A stretch of DNA of 64,000 nucleotides from Lachnospira pectinoschiza (lineage in GTDB: Bacteria > Bacillota > Clostridia > Lachnospirales > Lachnospiraceae), in the NCBI RefSeq assembly GCF_020564355.1, contig NZ_JAJCRR010000001.1:62001-126000 (forward strand), given 5' to 3'. A program made the translations under genes and the position numbers. The notes under the pieces were generated by a model. That model saw nothing but the letters and a program-made list of their open reading frames with translations. It ran no database searches and was not told the origin of the DNA. Below are positions 25,680 through 35,292 of the stretch, piece after piece (the first letter of the stretch is position 1; every line of letters begins with the position of its first letter).

Positions 25680-27359
25680 ATGAAGATTCAGGAGTGTTAT
25701 GTGGAAAATTTTGGCGGGCTGAGTGGGTATCATTTCTGCCCGGAAGAACCGTTGGAGTATCTGTGTGCGCCAAACGGCAGCGGTAAAACGACATTTGCAG
25801 CATTTGTGTGCGCCATGTTTTACGGGCTTGGTTCAGCAAGAACCCGTAAAAATTTAGAAGAAGTACCGCGTAAAAAGTATAAGCCGTGGCAGCAGGGAAC
25901 ATGGGGCGGATGGATTCGTTTTGCAGCAGGCACAAAGCAGTACCGGATTGAACGAACCTTTTCGGAAAAGGAGCGGGAGGATACTTTTGCGCTGATTGAT
26001 TTAGATACCGGAATGGTATCACAGGATTACACGGAAAATATCGGCGAAGAACTGTTTGGCATGACAAAAGCGACGTATCAGGCAACAGCATTTATGAGCT
26101 GGAATCATATGCGGGTAGAAGTCAATGAAAATATGCGTATCGGCTTTTTTGACGGTACGCAGGATACGGGATTGTTAAAAAGCAAACAGGCAGCCGCTGC
26201 AATTGAAGCGGAGTACAGGGAATACAAAAAAACGGGAAACCGCGGGGAGCTTGCGCAGGTTACGGAAGAATTAAACCGTCTTTCCATGCAGGAGTGGGAG
26301 CTTGAAAGGCAGAGGAAGCAGTTGTCAGAGCAGAAAATGCCACTATCTTTACAGACGGAAAATACAGGGGCAGACATACAGGCGGAAATGCCTGGCAGTA
26401 GTACAACCGGACTTACGGCGGAGGAAGAAGAACGGCTGGCATTTTTAGACGACTATTTTGCAGCCGGTTTAAACCACACAGACGGATGGGAAGAAAATCT
26501 TATAAAACTCCGGGAACAAAAAAGGGAGTGCAGATCAAAAATCCGGCAGGCAAAAAGACTTTCCGTCGCGGCGGTTTTTCTGGCAGCGGCAGGGGTTATA
26601 CTCGGTATTTTATCAATGGCAGTGCTGCAGAAGCAGCCGGCGGCTGTCTTTGGCGGGCTGGCTGGAATTGCCGGTGTGGCATTGTTTTTTTTGCTGCGAA
26701 GGCGCACGGCACAGTATAAAGAGCAGCTTGAAGGATTAAACGGTGCAGAAGAAAAGGAACGCACCGGCGCTGCCTATGCAAAAGAGTATCAGACCCTTTC
26801 ACAAAAGGAAGAGTTTTATAAGCAGATACATCATGCTTTTCAAGAACAGCAGCGGGAAGAAAAGTGTAAAATGCTGGAGAAGCAGCAGATACAGGTTTTA
26901 CAGAAAAAACGGCAGACCGGACAACAGAAAAAGCAGATAGAACAGCGTATGGAGGTGCTTGAAAAGAGCATGCAGTATCTTACAGAGGCAAAGCAGGCAT
27001 ATATCAGTCATATGGCAAAAGATTTATCAGAACCTTTTTATGCGTATCTGTCCGCATTTGATGAAGAACTGGGCAGGAAAGTGCAGTTAAACGACACCTA
27101 TGAAATTGGAATTGTTGACCATGGAATTCTGCGGCAAATGGATTATTACAGCAGCGGAATCAAAGACGTTATCTGGTTTTGTGAGCGTATGGCATTTATA
27201 CAGAGGCTTTCTGTAAAAGAAAAACCGGTGATTGTTCTTGATGATATCTTTCTGGCACTGGATAATCAAATGCAGAAAAAAGCATTTAATATGATTGGAA
27301 GAATTTCACAGGATTTCCAGATAATATATTTATCCTGCCATGAATATGCTGTACTATAA
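25680..27359 (+). CDS. YhaN/SbcC-like AAA ATPase with membrane hairpin
   Basis: An SMC/Rad50-type ATPase: N-terminal MKIQECYVENFGGLSGYHF with Walker A APNGSGKTTF, C-terminal Walker B with D-loop PVIVLDDIFLALDN. The coiled-coil arms are interrupted near residues 298-345 by two hydrophobic helices (VAAVFLAAAGVILGILSMA and AAVFGGLAGIAGVALFFLL). B. subtilis YhaN likewise has a predicted membrane segment in its coiled coil, but that protein is much longer (about 960 residues versus 559 here). It follows its nuclease partner and is probably co-transcribed. Confidence 0.82.
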   Translation: MKIQECYVENFGGLSGYHFCPEEPLEYLCAPNGSGKTTFAAFVCAMFYGLGSARTRKNLEEVPRKKYKPWQQGTWGGWIRFAAGTKQYRIERTFSEKEREDTFALIDLDTGMVSQDYTENIGEELFGMTKATYQATAFMSWNHMRVEVNENMRIGFFDGTQDTGLLKSKQAAAAIEAEYREYKKTGNRGELAQVTEELNRLSMQEWELERQRKQLSEQKMPLSLQTENTGADIQAEMPGSSTTGLTAEEEERLAFLDDYFAAGLNHTDGWEENLIKLREQKRECRSKIRQAKRLSVAAVFLAAAGVILGILSMAVLQKQPAAVFGGLAGIAGVALFFLLRRRTAQYKEQLEGLNGAEEKERTGAAYAKEYQTLSQKEEFYKQIHHAFQEQQREEKCKMLEKQQIQVLQKKRQTGQQKKQIEQRMEVLEKSMQYLTEAKQAYISHMAKDLSEPFYAYLSAFDEELGRKVQLNDTYEIGIVDHGILRQMDYYSSGIKDVIWFCERMAFIQRLSVKEKPVIVLDDIFLALDNQMQKKAFNMIGRISQDFQIIYLSCHEYAVL

Positions 27360-27465
27360 AAAGTAAATGGGAAATATGCTTGTTAAAAATGACGGCATGA
27401 AGTATAATTAATTTAGATTTTTTGTGCTTGTTGTCACATGGGGGTTATTAAAGGAGTTCGTAGGT

Positions 27466-29271
27466 ATGCAGGAATCAAAAGATGTTTTAAATTATGAAAA
27501 AATGCATAGCATAGATAAAAGACGTGCTGCCATTGACAGCAGATACCGTGCATTTGTTACGAATAAGGCGTTTACGGATTATTTTGAATATGAGCATTTT
27601 TATACAATTACTGATTTTGTGCATCCGGATGAGGTCGGACGGTTAAAGAAGTTTATCGATGAATTTGCGGGAGATACGCAGGAACAGGTTTTCCGCTTCC
27701 GTTTTAAAGATGGCAGTTACCGTTACAATCTCTTACGGCTGCTTTGCAAAAAGACAGGAATGGACGGCTTGGATAATATTGACATTGAGATGATTGATGT
27801 ACAGAGCATAGAAGCGGTCATTGAACATTTGACATCGGATGTATCAAGACTGCGCATGTTTCTTGGCATGACACAGGAGTATGCATTTTCCTATAACCGT
27901 TCAGACAATATCATCTGTATTTTCCGGTATGAGCAGTATCAGAAGGTTACCATTTATAAGATGGATATTGATGAATGGAAACAGGAGATGATTGATAAAT
28001 CGTATATTGATCCGGAAGAGTATTCGCTGTTTGTGACGATGGTCAGCGATATTAAATCCTATGTGCAGTCGTTTAAGATTAAGATGAATTCGTGTCTGAG
28101 AACGCAGAGTAATATTATGGAACGGCTCTGCTTCTGCGGCAATCTTTTTAACGGTGCAGGTCATGAACGAATGATGGTCGGCAGAATTATACCGGAAGAT
28201 ACCATCGCCCAGCAGAAGGCAATTGAAGTCATTGATGAGTTGCACTATGATTCGCTTACCAAAGTCTATAATAAAAAGACGATTACGGATTATGCCAAAA
28301 AGACACTGGCAAAAGCAAAAGAAACCCGGGTGACACTGGTAATTCTGGATATAGACCATTTTAAATCCGTCAATGATACCTATGGACATCTCTACGGTGA
28401 TAAGGTGCTTTCAAGAGTCGGGTATAAGTTAAAAGAGATTGTCGGGGACGACGGCGTCGTAGGACGTATTGGTGGCGATGAATTTTTAATTGTAATAGAT
28501 AATATTAATGATGATCAGATTCTGCGGGGAATGCTGCGTGCGATCCGTACCCAGATTAAATGGGAATTTGCAGGGGATTTTGAGGATTTTGCCATTACCT
28601 GCTCTATCGGTGCATCAATTGCACCAAATAATGGAAAAGAATTTGAGGATTTGTTCAAAAAAGCGGATTACTGCTTGTATATTGCCAAAGAAAAAGGCAG
28701 GGACCGGTATGTATTTTTCCGTGATGAGCTGCACCGTAAGTCATATGAAGAATCAATTACGCGTGTACAGCATGTGGGTACAAATGGCAGAGAAATTCAG
28801 GAATTAAAGGCAATTGCGAAATTTATGTCCGATGTGACAGAAAATCAGGCATTGGCATACCGGGAGATTCTGCAGCATATGCTTGAATCGTATCAGCTGG
28901 ATACCATTAATATTTATTATGGAGAAAATTTATCAAGAGTTTATACAGTGGGGTTTGAACAGAACTATTCGGACAATGCACAGTATGTAAAGACACAAGA
29001 ATTTAAACAACTGTTAGAGGAAAAGGATTATATGGAAACGAGCTTTGTTGCCGGCATGTTTAACAGTGCACCACAGTTTTGTGCCGCCATGAAGCAGAAA
29101 AGAGTTTTTTCAACCATCCAGTGTATTATCGGGACACCGGATGATATCAAGGGGCTTGTCACTTTTGATAAATGCAAAGAATCCGGGACATGGGCAGACT
29201 ATCAGATTGATTGTGCCCGTATATTTGCATCATTTTTAAGCATGCAGGCAATGGGAATCCGGAAGAAGTAA
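27466..29271 (+). CDS. GGDEF diguanylate cyclase with PAS and GAF-like domains
   Basis: Makes the second messenger c-di-GMP. Order: an N-terminal PAS-like domain (about 25-125), a linker, GGDEF domain (about 260-420) with substrate-binding LDIDHFKSVNDTYGHLYGD and intact active-site GGDEF (336-340), then a ~170-residue C-terminal GAF-like domain. No RxxD product-inhibition site is visible just before GGDEF (the segment reads GDDGVVGRIGGDEF). ATG 27466 is chosen (SD AAAGGAG) over 27424. No membrane segment, so it is a cytosolic sensor. Confidence 0.88.
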   Translation: MQESKDVLNYEKMHSIDKRRAAIDSRYRAFVTNKAFTDYFEYEHFYTITDFVHPDEVGRLKKFIDEFAGDTQEQVFRFRFKDGSYRYNLLRLLCKKTGMDGLDNIDIEMIDVQSIEAVIEHLTSDVSRLRMFLGMTQEYAFSYNRSDNIICIFRYEQYQKVTIYKMDIDEWKQEMIDKSYIDPEEYSLFVTMVSDIKSYVQSFKIKMNSCLRTQSNIMERLCFCGNLFNGAGHERMMVGRIIPEDTIAQQKAIEVIDELHYDSLTKVYNKKTITDYAKKTLAKAKETRVTLVILDIDHFKSVNDTYGHLYGDKVLSRVGYKLKEIVGDDGVVGRIGGDEFLIVIDNINDDQILRGMLRAIRTQIKWEFAGDFEDFAITCSIGASIAPNNGKEFEDLFKKADYCLYIAKEKGRDRYVFFRDELHRKSYEESITRVQHVGTNGREIQELKAIAKFMSDVTENQALAYREILQHMLESYQLDTINIYYGENLSRVYTVGFEQNYSDNAQYVKTQEFKQLLEEKDYMETSFVAGMFNSAPQFCAAMKQKRVFSTIQCIIGTPDDIKGLVTFDKCKESGTWADYQIDCARIFASFLSMQAMGIRKK

Positions 29272-29294
29272 GGAACAGTTTAACAACTATTTCT

Positions 29295-29343
29295 TCACTA
29301 TATGTTGTGTGCTTGCATTGACTTGATATGCTAGATATAGTAT
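29295..29343. promoter_or_regulatory. two NrdR-box-like sites upstream of nrdD
   Basis: TCACTATATGTTGTGT (29295-29310) and ATGCTAGATATAGTAT (29328-29343) both resemble the NrdR consensus (ACACwAtATaTwGTGT). Start-to-start distance is 33 bp, about three helical turns. The second overlaps the -10 box, so binding would block transcription. Confidence 0.6.
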
Positions 29344-29346
29344 AAT
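29318..29346 (+). promoter_or_regulatory. nrdD promoter
   Basis: TTGACT, 17-nt spacer, TATAAT at 29341-29346. Confidence 0.75.
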
Positions 29347-29348
29347 TC

Positions 29349-29376
29349 GTCTTGCCCGTGAGAGCGGGCAGGACTT
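29349..29376 (+). terminator. promoter-proximal hairpin with T tract in nrdD leader
   Basis: GCCCG-TGAGAG-CGGGC inside GTCTT...AGGAC, followed by TTTTTT, only a few bases after the predicted transcription start. It looks like an intrinsic terminator or attenuator in front of nrdD. Confidence 0.6.
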
Positions 29377-29416
29377 TTTTAACGCAATTTTGTGAGAAAA
29401 GGAAAGGATTGGAAAA

Positions 29417-31597
29417 ATGAAAATTATTAAGCGTAGCGGAACAGAAGTTACATTTGATATTGCAAAGATTATGGCAGCTGTTTCAAAGGCAAATAAAGAA
29501 GTTGTACACAGTGAAAGACTTTCAGATGAGCAGATCAAAAAAATTTCTGTGAATGTAGAAGAAATCTGTCAGGAGATGAACCGCTCTTTAAGCGTAGAAG
29601 AAATTCAGGATCTGGTGGAAAACCAGATTATGAATCTGAGAGCATTTGCAGTGGCAAGAAAATATATTACGTATCGTTATAAAAGAGCGCTGGTACGTAA
29701 ATCCAATTCAACAGATGAACAGATTTTAAGCCTGTTAGAATGTAATAATGAAGAAGTCAAACAGGAAAATTCCAATAAAAATCCGACTGTTAACAGCGTT
29801 CAGAGAGATTATATGGCAGGTGAGGTCAGCAAAGACATAACAAAGCGTCTGCTCCTGCCGCAGGATATTGTAGATGCCCATGAACAGGGACTGATTCATT
29901 TCCATGATGCAGATTATTTTGCACAGCATATGCACAACTGTTGTCTGGTAAATCTGGAAGATATGCTGCAAAATGGTACGGTTATCAGTGAAACCATGAT
30001 TGAAAAGCCACACAGCTTTTCAACGGCATGCAATATTGCAACACAGGCAATTGCACAGATTGCAAGTTCCCAGTACGGCGGACAGAGTATCAGTCTTGCC
30101 CATCTTGCACCGTTTGTACAGGTCAGCCGGGAAAAATTTATCAAGCAGGTTCGTGAAGAATTTGACAAAGTGGGTCTGGCATACACCGAAGAAAAGGTGC
30201 GTGAGGTTGCGGAATTAAGAGTGCGTGATGAGATTAAACGCGGCGTGCAGATGATTCAGTATCAGGTTATTACACTGATGACAACCAACGGACAGGCACC
30301 GTTTGTGACGGTGTTTATGTATCTGGACGAAGTGCCGGAGGGTCAGACAAGAGATGACCTTGCGATGGTTACGGAGGAAGTACTCCGCCAGAGAATCCAG
30401 GGGGTTAAAAATGAAAAGGGTGTATGGATTACACCGGCATTTCCAAAGCTTATTTATGTGCTGGAGGAAGATAATATCCATGAGGATTCAAAATACTGGA
30501 ACCTGACACAGCTGGCGGCGGAATGTACTGCAAAGAGAATGGTTCCGGATTACATTTCCGAAAAGAAGATGAAGGAATTAAAGGTTGATAAAAACGGTGA
30601 AGGACACTGCTATCCGTGTATGGGCTGCCGAAGCTTTTTAACACCTTATATTGATGAAGAAACCGGTAAGCCAAAGTATTATGGCAGATTTAATCAGGGT
30701 GTTGTAACAATTAATCTGGTTGACGTGGCATGCTCATCAGGCAAAGACATGGACAAGTTCTGGAAGATTTTTGATGACAGACTGGAACTTTGTAAGCGTG
30801 CGCTGATGTGCAGACATTACAGATTAAAGGGTACGCCGTCTGATGTTGCACCGATTTTATGGCAGAATGGTGCACTTGCACGTTTAAAGAAGGGTGAAAC
30901 AATTGATAAGCTGCTCTATGGCGGGTATTCTACCATTTCATTAGGATATGCCGGTCTTTGTGAGTGTACAAAATATATGGTCGGTGTTACCCATACACAG
31001 CCGGAAGGTACAGAGTTTGCCTTAAAAGTAATGCGTCATCTGAATGAAATTTGTAAGAAATGGGCAAAAGAAACGAATATTGATTTCAGTCTGTATGGTA
31101 CACCGCTGGAATCGACAACATATAAATTTGCAAAGAATCTGCAGAAACGATTTGGTAAGATTCCGGGTGTAACCGATAAGAATTATATTACAAACAGCTA
31201 TCATGTACATGTAACGGAAGATATTAATGCATTTGACAAGCTGAAATTTGAATCACAGTTCCAGGAGCTTTCACCGGGTGGCGCAATCAGCTATGTGGAA
31301 GTGCCGGATATGGTTGATAATATCCCGGCGGTATTGTCTGTCATGCAGTATATTTATGAGAATATTATGTATGCGGAATTAAATACCAAGAGCGATTACT
31401 GCCAGGTATGCGGCTACAATGGGGAAATCCGGATTGTAACCGATGAAGACGGCAAACTTATCTGGGAATGCCCAAACTGCGGCAACAGAAATCAGGATAA
31501 GATGAATGTTGCAAGAAGAACCTGCGGTTATATCGGCACGCAGTTCTGGAATCAGGGACGTACACAGGAAATTAAGGAACGTGTACTGCATCTGTAA
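29417..31597 (+). CDS. nrdD: anaerobic ribonucleoside-triphosphate reductase, class III
   Basis: Reduces ribonucleotides to deoxyribonucleotides without oxygen using a glycyl radical. An N-terminal ATP-cone (KIIKRSGTEVTFDIAKI, about 1-90) precedes the catalytic barrel. The C-terminus has a zinc-binding pair CQVCG and CPNCG, and the radical segment RRTCGYIGTQFWNQG (Gly704 probable). 726 residues is the full length. The activase gene nrdG, usually next, is not here; the next gene is a chemoreceptor. Upstream are NrdR-like boxes and a leader hairpin. Confidence 0.95.
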   Translation: MKIIKRSGTEVTFDIAKIMAAVSKANKEVVHSERLSDEQIKKISVNVEEICQEMNRSLSVEEIQDLVENQIMNLRAFAVARKYITYRYKRALVRKSNSTDEQILSLLECNNEEVKQENSNKNPTVNSVQRDYMAGEVSKDITKRLLLPQDIVDAHEQGLIHFHDADYFAQHMHNCCLVNLEDMLQNGTVISETMIEKPHSFSTACNIATQAIAQIASSQYGGQSISLAHLAPFVQVSREKFIKQVREEFDKVGLAYTEEKVREVAELRVRDEIKRGVQMIQYQVITLMTTNGQAPFVTVFMYLDEVPEGQTRDDLAMVTEEVLRQRIQGVKNEKGVWITPAFPKLIYVLEEDNIHEDSKYWNLTQLAAECTAKRMVPDYISEKKMKELKVDKNGEGHCYPCMGCRSFLTPYIDEETGKPKYYGRFNQGVVTINLVDVACSSGKDMDKFWKIFDDRLELCKRALMCRHYRLKGTPSDVAPILWQNGALARLKKGETIDKLLYGGYSTISLGYAGLCECTKYMVGVTHTQPEGTEFALKVMRHLNEICKKWAKETNIDFSLYGTPLESTTYKFAKNLQKRFGKIPGVTDKNYITNSYHVHVTEDINAFDKLKFESQFQELSPGGAISYVEVPDMVDNIPAVLSVMQYIYENIMYAELNTKSDYCQVCGYNGEIRIVTDEDGKLIWECPNCGNRNQDKMNVARRTCGYIGTQFWNQGRTQEIKERVLHL

Positions 31598-31709
31598 GAA
31601 CAAAAAATATGTTTTTTTTGAGTAAATATGCGATTTATCCGCTTGTACAAAAGAAAAAAATGGTTTATCATATGGTGAATCAAGAGGCAGAAGAAAGGAG
31701 TTATCGGAT

Positions 31710-33428
31710 ATGAAATCAATTAAAGTAAAGATATTAGGACCGGTTGCGGTGCTTGCCGTACTGGTTCTGGTTACAAGTGCGTTCAGTATTTTAGGTGCAG
31801 GCAACATTGAAAAAAAGGGGCGTGTTATTTCTGACGAGTATCTGGCGACAATACAGGATGTATCTGCAATGTCGAAAAATACACAGACACTGATGCGTTT
31901 ATCGTATAATTATATTCTGGCACAGGGCGATGCAGCAGAGAAAAAGGTGGAAACTTCCATCAGCCAGACTAAGCAGACACTGGAAAATCAGATGGCAGAT
32001 TTTTCAAATAATCTGACACCGGAAGAAACAGAAGCATTCCAGAAGTTCCAGAGTGATTATCAGGCATACCTTTCCAAGTATAATGCTATGGTAAAATATG
32101 TACAGACCAACCAGAATGAAAATGCTTCAATTGTTGCCAACAACGATCTGGTTGAAATGAGCAGCCAGATTGAAACAGATTTGGAAAATATGATTGAACT
32201 TGAATCATCACTGGCAGATCAGGCAGTCGCAAATATGGAGAGTGCCTATGCGTCATCAATGGGTGTTGGCATTGTATGTCTGCTGTTAGGCATTGTTGCA
32301 CTTGTCGCAGCCATAATCATTTCAAACCGCATGGTTGTAAAACCAGTTGTTGCAGCCAATAAAAAGCTGGGAGAAATCGTATCGCTGATCGAAGAGCACA
32401 AGGGTGATTTAACAATGCGTGTGGAATCCGGTTATCAGGATGAAATTGGTGCGCTTGCAGATGGGATTAATCTGTTTCTGGATAAGTTACAGAGTACGAT
32501 GGGTGTGATTGTAAGCGGTACACAGAATCTGACCCGGGTTGTCAATATGGTTACGGAAAATGTGTCGGCGTCAAATGACAATGCACAGGATGTTTCCTCA
32601 GCAATGGAAGAACTGTCTGCAACGATGCAGGAGATTGCCGCAACGGTACAGACAGTGACGGAAAATACAGAGTCTATCAGCGGTGAAGTAAATGATATTG
32701 CAGACAGAACCGGGCAGATGAATACATACTCTAAAGAAATGCAGGAGCGTGCAGATACGCTTGCAAAGAATGCTAATGAAAATAAAGTACAGACTGATGC
32801 AATGGTTGGAAATATCGTCGGTACATTAAAGCAGGCGATAGAAGAAAGCCGCAGTGTAGAAAAGGTCAATGAACTGACAGGTGAGATTTTAAATATTTCA
32901 AGCCAGACCAATCTGCTTGCATTAAATGCATCGATTGAAGCTGCAAGGGCAGGCGATGCCGGAAAAGGCTTTGCGGTAGTTGCGGATGAAATTCGTCAAT
33001 TGGCAGATTCAAGCCGGGATACGGCAAATAATATCCAGGCAATTAATGAACATGTTACAAAGGCGGTTCATGCATTAATCGATAATTCAAATGCGATGAT
33101 AGCATTTATAGAAGAAACGGTGCTGCCGGATTACGGTACATATGCGGATTCCGGAGAACAGTACAATGAAGATGCAAGCTATGTCAGTGAAGTGATGAAT
33201 GAATTTACGGAAAAGACAGAAAACTTAAAGAATATTATGAATAATGTCGTAGAGTCCATTGAGGGTATTGCAAAAGCAGTAGAAGAAAGTGCCAATGCGG
33301 TTACAAGCTCCGCGATGAGTACCGGTTCACTGGTAGAAGATATGCACACCATCAATGAACAGATGGGCAGCAGTAAGGAAACCGTGGAAAGCTTAAAGGC
33401 AGAAGCGGATGTTTTTAAAAAGTTTTAA
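31710..33428 (+). CDS. methyl-accepting chemotaxis protein
   Basis: A second chemoreceptor (572 aa): TM1 about 9-30, a helical extracellular sensor of ~155 residues, TM2 about 187-210 ([19 protein letters not shown]), HAMP, then the signalling coiled coil with tip [20 protein letters not shown]. It is closely parallel in layout to the 10805 receptor, and the region after the tip ([18 protein letters not shown]) has a counterpart there ([18 protein letters not shown]), so the two are paralogues. SD GAAAGGAG. Ligand unknown. No CheR-docking pentapeptide. Confidence 0.93.
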   Translation: MKSIKVKILGPVAVLAVLVLVTSAFSILGAGNIEKKGRVISDEYLATIQDVSAMSKNTQTLMRLSYNYILAQGDAAEKKVETSISQTKQTLENQMADFSNNLTPEETEAFQKFQSDYQAYLSKYNAMVKYVQTNQNENASIVANNDLVEMSSQIETDLENMIELESSLADQAVANMESAYASSMGVGIVCLLLGIVALVAAIIISNRMVVKPVVAANKKLGEIVSLIEEHKGDLTMRVESGYQDEIGALADGINLFLDKLQSTMGVIVSGTQNLTRVVNMVTENVSASNDNAQDVSSAMEELSATMQEIAATVQTVTENTESISGEVNDIADRTGQMNTYSKEMQERADTLAKNANENKVQTDAMVGNIVGTLKQAIEESRSVEKVNELTGEILNISSQTNLLALNASIEAARAGDAGKGFAVVADEIRQLADSSRDTANNIQAINEHVTKAVHALIDNSNAMIAFIEETVLPDYGTYADSGEQYNEDASYVSEVMNEFTEKTENLKNIMNNVVESIEGIAKAVEESANAVTSSAMSTGSLVEDMHTINEQMGSSKETVESLKAEADVFKKF

Positions 33429-33429
33429 A

Positions 33430-33457
33430 TTGACTTCTTGTCAGACAATGTTATAAT
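33430..33457 (+). promoter_or_regulatory. promoter of TPP riboswitch-thiC
   Basis: TTGACT (33430-33435), 16-nt spacer, TATAAT (33452-33457), directly after the chemoreceptor stop codon. Confidence 0.65.
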
Positions 33458-33470
33458 AAAGTTAATATTT

Positions 33471-33572
33471 TCCGGGGAGCAAAAGGACCGCGGCGAAAGC
33501 CGCGGTACTGCTGAGAGGGAATCGTATCCGACCCGTTACCTGATGTGGATAATGCCACCGTAGGGAGTTCTT
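33471..33572 (+). ncRNA. TPP riboswitch (THI element)
   Basis: Conserved THI-box words occur in order: GGGGAGC, CTGAGAGGG, GACCCGTTACCTGAT, GGATAATGCCACCG and TAGGGA. A strong variable stem CCGCGGCGAAAGCCGCGG sits in the usual extra-arm place. It would repress thiC when thiamine pyrophosphate is plentiful. Further downstream TCCCTA (about 33668) followed by a T run could pair with the TAGGGA of the aptamer. Confidence 0.93.
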
Positions 33573-33792
33573 TTTTAATGACAGAATACCGTATCTTTTA
33601 AGATGGAGGATATGCTGTCGGAAAATAGCGCATTCTTTAGGACTATCAGGAAATTTCGGAAAAAAGTTCCCTATTTTTACATAATAGTAAAGTGAAATAT
33701 TTAAATCATAATAATGATAATATGGATAAACCCGGCGATATATCTCCCACGGAAAAAATCAGCATGTACAAGGTACAGGAATGGAGGCTGTT

Positions 33793-35100
33793 GTGAGTTA
33801 TACGACACAGATGGATGCTGCAAGACAGGGGATTGTCACCCCTGAAATGGAAATTGTTGCAGCAAAAGAAAATATGGGCGTTGAAAAATTAAGAGAACTG
33901 ATTGCAAAGGGACAGGTGATTATTCCTGCCAATAAGAATCATCAGGCATTAAGCCCGAATGGTATCGGTTCTGCCTTAAAGACAAAGATTAATGTCAATC
34001 TGGGTACATCAAGGGACTGTGTAGACCTGGATATGGAAATGGAAAAGGTGAACGAAGCCGTAGCCATGGGCGCAGAGGCTATTATGGATTTAAGTTCTTT
34101 CGGCGATACACAGAAGTTCAGAAGAAAGCTGACCGCAGAGTGTCCAGCAACAATAGGAACAGTTCCTATTTATGATGCCGTGGTATATTACCACAAACCG
34201 TTAAAGGATATTACAACCGAAGAATGGCTTTCAATTGTTGAAATGCACGCAAAAGATGGTGTGGATTTCCTGACAATTCACTGCGGTATCAATAAGAGTA
34301 CAGCAAAGCGTTTTAAGGATGCAAAGCGTCTTACCAACATTGTATCCAGAGGCGGTTCTATCATTTTTGCATGGATGGAAATGACAGGAAAAGAAAATCC
34401 ATTTTATGAAAATTATGACTGGGTACTAGACATCTGCCGCAAGTATGATGTTACCATAAGTCTTGGTGATGCATGCAGACCGGGCTGTATCGAAGATGCT
34501 TCCGATATTTCACAGATTGAAGAGCTGGTAACACTTGGTGAACTGACAAAACGTGCATGGGAAAAGGATGTACAGGTTATGATTGAAGGACCGGGACATA
34601 TGCCGCTGAACCAGATTCAGGCAAACATGGAAATCCAGAAGACCATCTGCAAGGGCGCGCCGTTTTACGTATTAGGCCCGCTTGTAACAGATATTGCACC
34701 TGGCTATGACCATATTACATCGGCTATCGGTGGTGCGGTTGCGGCAACTTACGGCGCATCCTTTTTATGCTATGTAACACCGGCAGAGCATTTGCGCTTA
34801 CCGGACTTAAATGATGTAAAGGAAGGGATTATTGCTGCTAAAATCGCAGCCCATGCAGCCGATATTGCCAAAGGTATTCCGGGGGCATCCGACTGGGATA
34901 AAAAGATGAGTACGGCAAGAAAGAAGCTGGATTGGGAAGAAATGTTTGATCTGGCAATTGACCCTGAAAAAGCAAGAAGATACAGAGAATCCGCAAGACC
35001 GGAAAAGGAAGATACCTGCTCCATGTGCGGTAACTTCTGCGCCGTAAAGAACATGAATAGAATCTTAGACGGCGAAATTGTAAGCATTTTTGACGAATAA
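33793..35100 (+). CDS. thiC: phosphomethylpyrimidine synthase
   Basis: A radical-SAM-like enzyme that turns 5-aminoimidazole ribotide into the HMP-phosphate moiety of thiamine. The C-terminal 4Fe-4S cysteine cluster is CSMCGNFC. Other family segments are [19 protein letters not shown] and [16 protein letters not shown] 33793 is preferred (GGAGG 33783-33787; gives [13 protein letters not shown]) over ATG 33781. It stands alone: no thiE, thiD or thiG gene is adjacent. A TPP riboswitch lies 220 nt upstream; the intervening leader (33573-33792) has no convincing gene. Confidence 0.95.
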   Translation: MSYTTQMDAARQGIVTPEMEIVAAKENMGVEKLRELIAKGQVIIPANKNHQALSPNGIGSALKTKINVNLGTSRDCVDLDMEMEKVNEAVAMGAEAIMDLSSFGDTQKFRRKLTAECPATIGTVPIYDAVVYYHKPLKDITTEEWLSIVEMHAKDGVDFLTIHCGINKSTAKRFKDAKRLTNIVSRGGSIIFAWMEMTGKENPFYENYDWVLDICRKYDVTISLGDACRPGCIEDASDISQIEELVTLGELTKRAWEKDVQVMIEGPGHMPLNQIQANMEIQKTICKGAPFYVLGPLVTDIAPGYDHITSAIGGAVAATYGASFLCYVTPAEHLRLPDLNDVKEGIIAAKIAAHAADIAKGIPGASDWDKKMSTARKKLDWEEMFDLAIDPEKARRYRESARPEKEDTCSMCGNFCAVKNMNRILDGEIVSIFDE

Positions 35101-35160
35101 GATGAAAAAGCCAAAGTCAAGAAACTTTCCGGTCAAAGGAATTATTGTATAAAAAGAAAC

Positions 35161-35288
35161 AGCCACAAGAAACCTACCGTCTGAGAGGTTTCAATACAGG
35201 AAAATAAGCCGAAGTTAAGTAACACGTTGAGGCGTTTTTCCTGTATTGAAACCACCTTCCGATAGTCGGGTTCAAGTGGCTGTTTTTT
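35161..35288. terminator. large nested palindrome / bidirectional terminator
   Basis: The outer stem AGCCAC (35161-35166) / GTGGCT (35276-35281) encloses a perfect 18-bp inner stem GGTTTCAATACAGGAAAA (35187-35204) / TTTTCCTGTATTGAAACC (35236-35253) with a 31-nt loop. T tracts leave on both strands. It lies between the convergent thiC and PAP2 genes. Confidence 0.7.
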
Positions 35289-35292
35289 AAAT

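Noticed and set aside
33612..33695. 27-codon ORF in the thiC leader (MLSENSAFFRT)
   Set aside because: SD spacing is too short and the composition looks random; it lies in the probable riboswitch expression platform.
35187..35253. CRISPR-like repeat ending ATTGAAAC
   Set aside because: The sequence occurs once as an inverted pair, with no regularly spaced direct repeats or spacers; it is a palindromic terminator.
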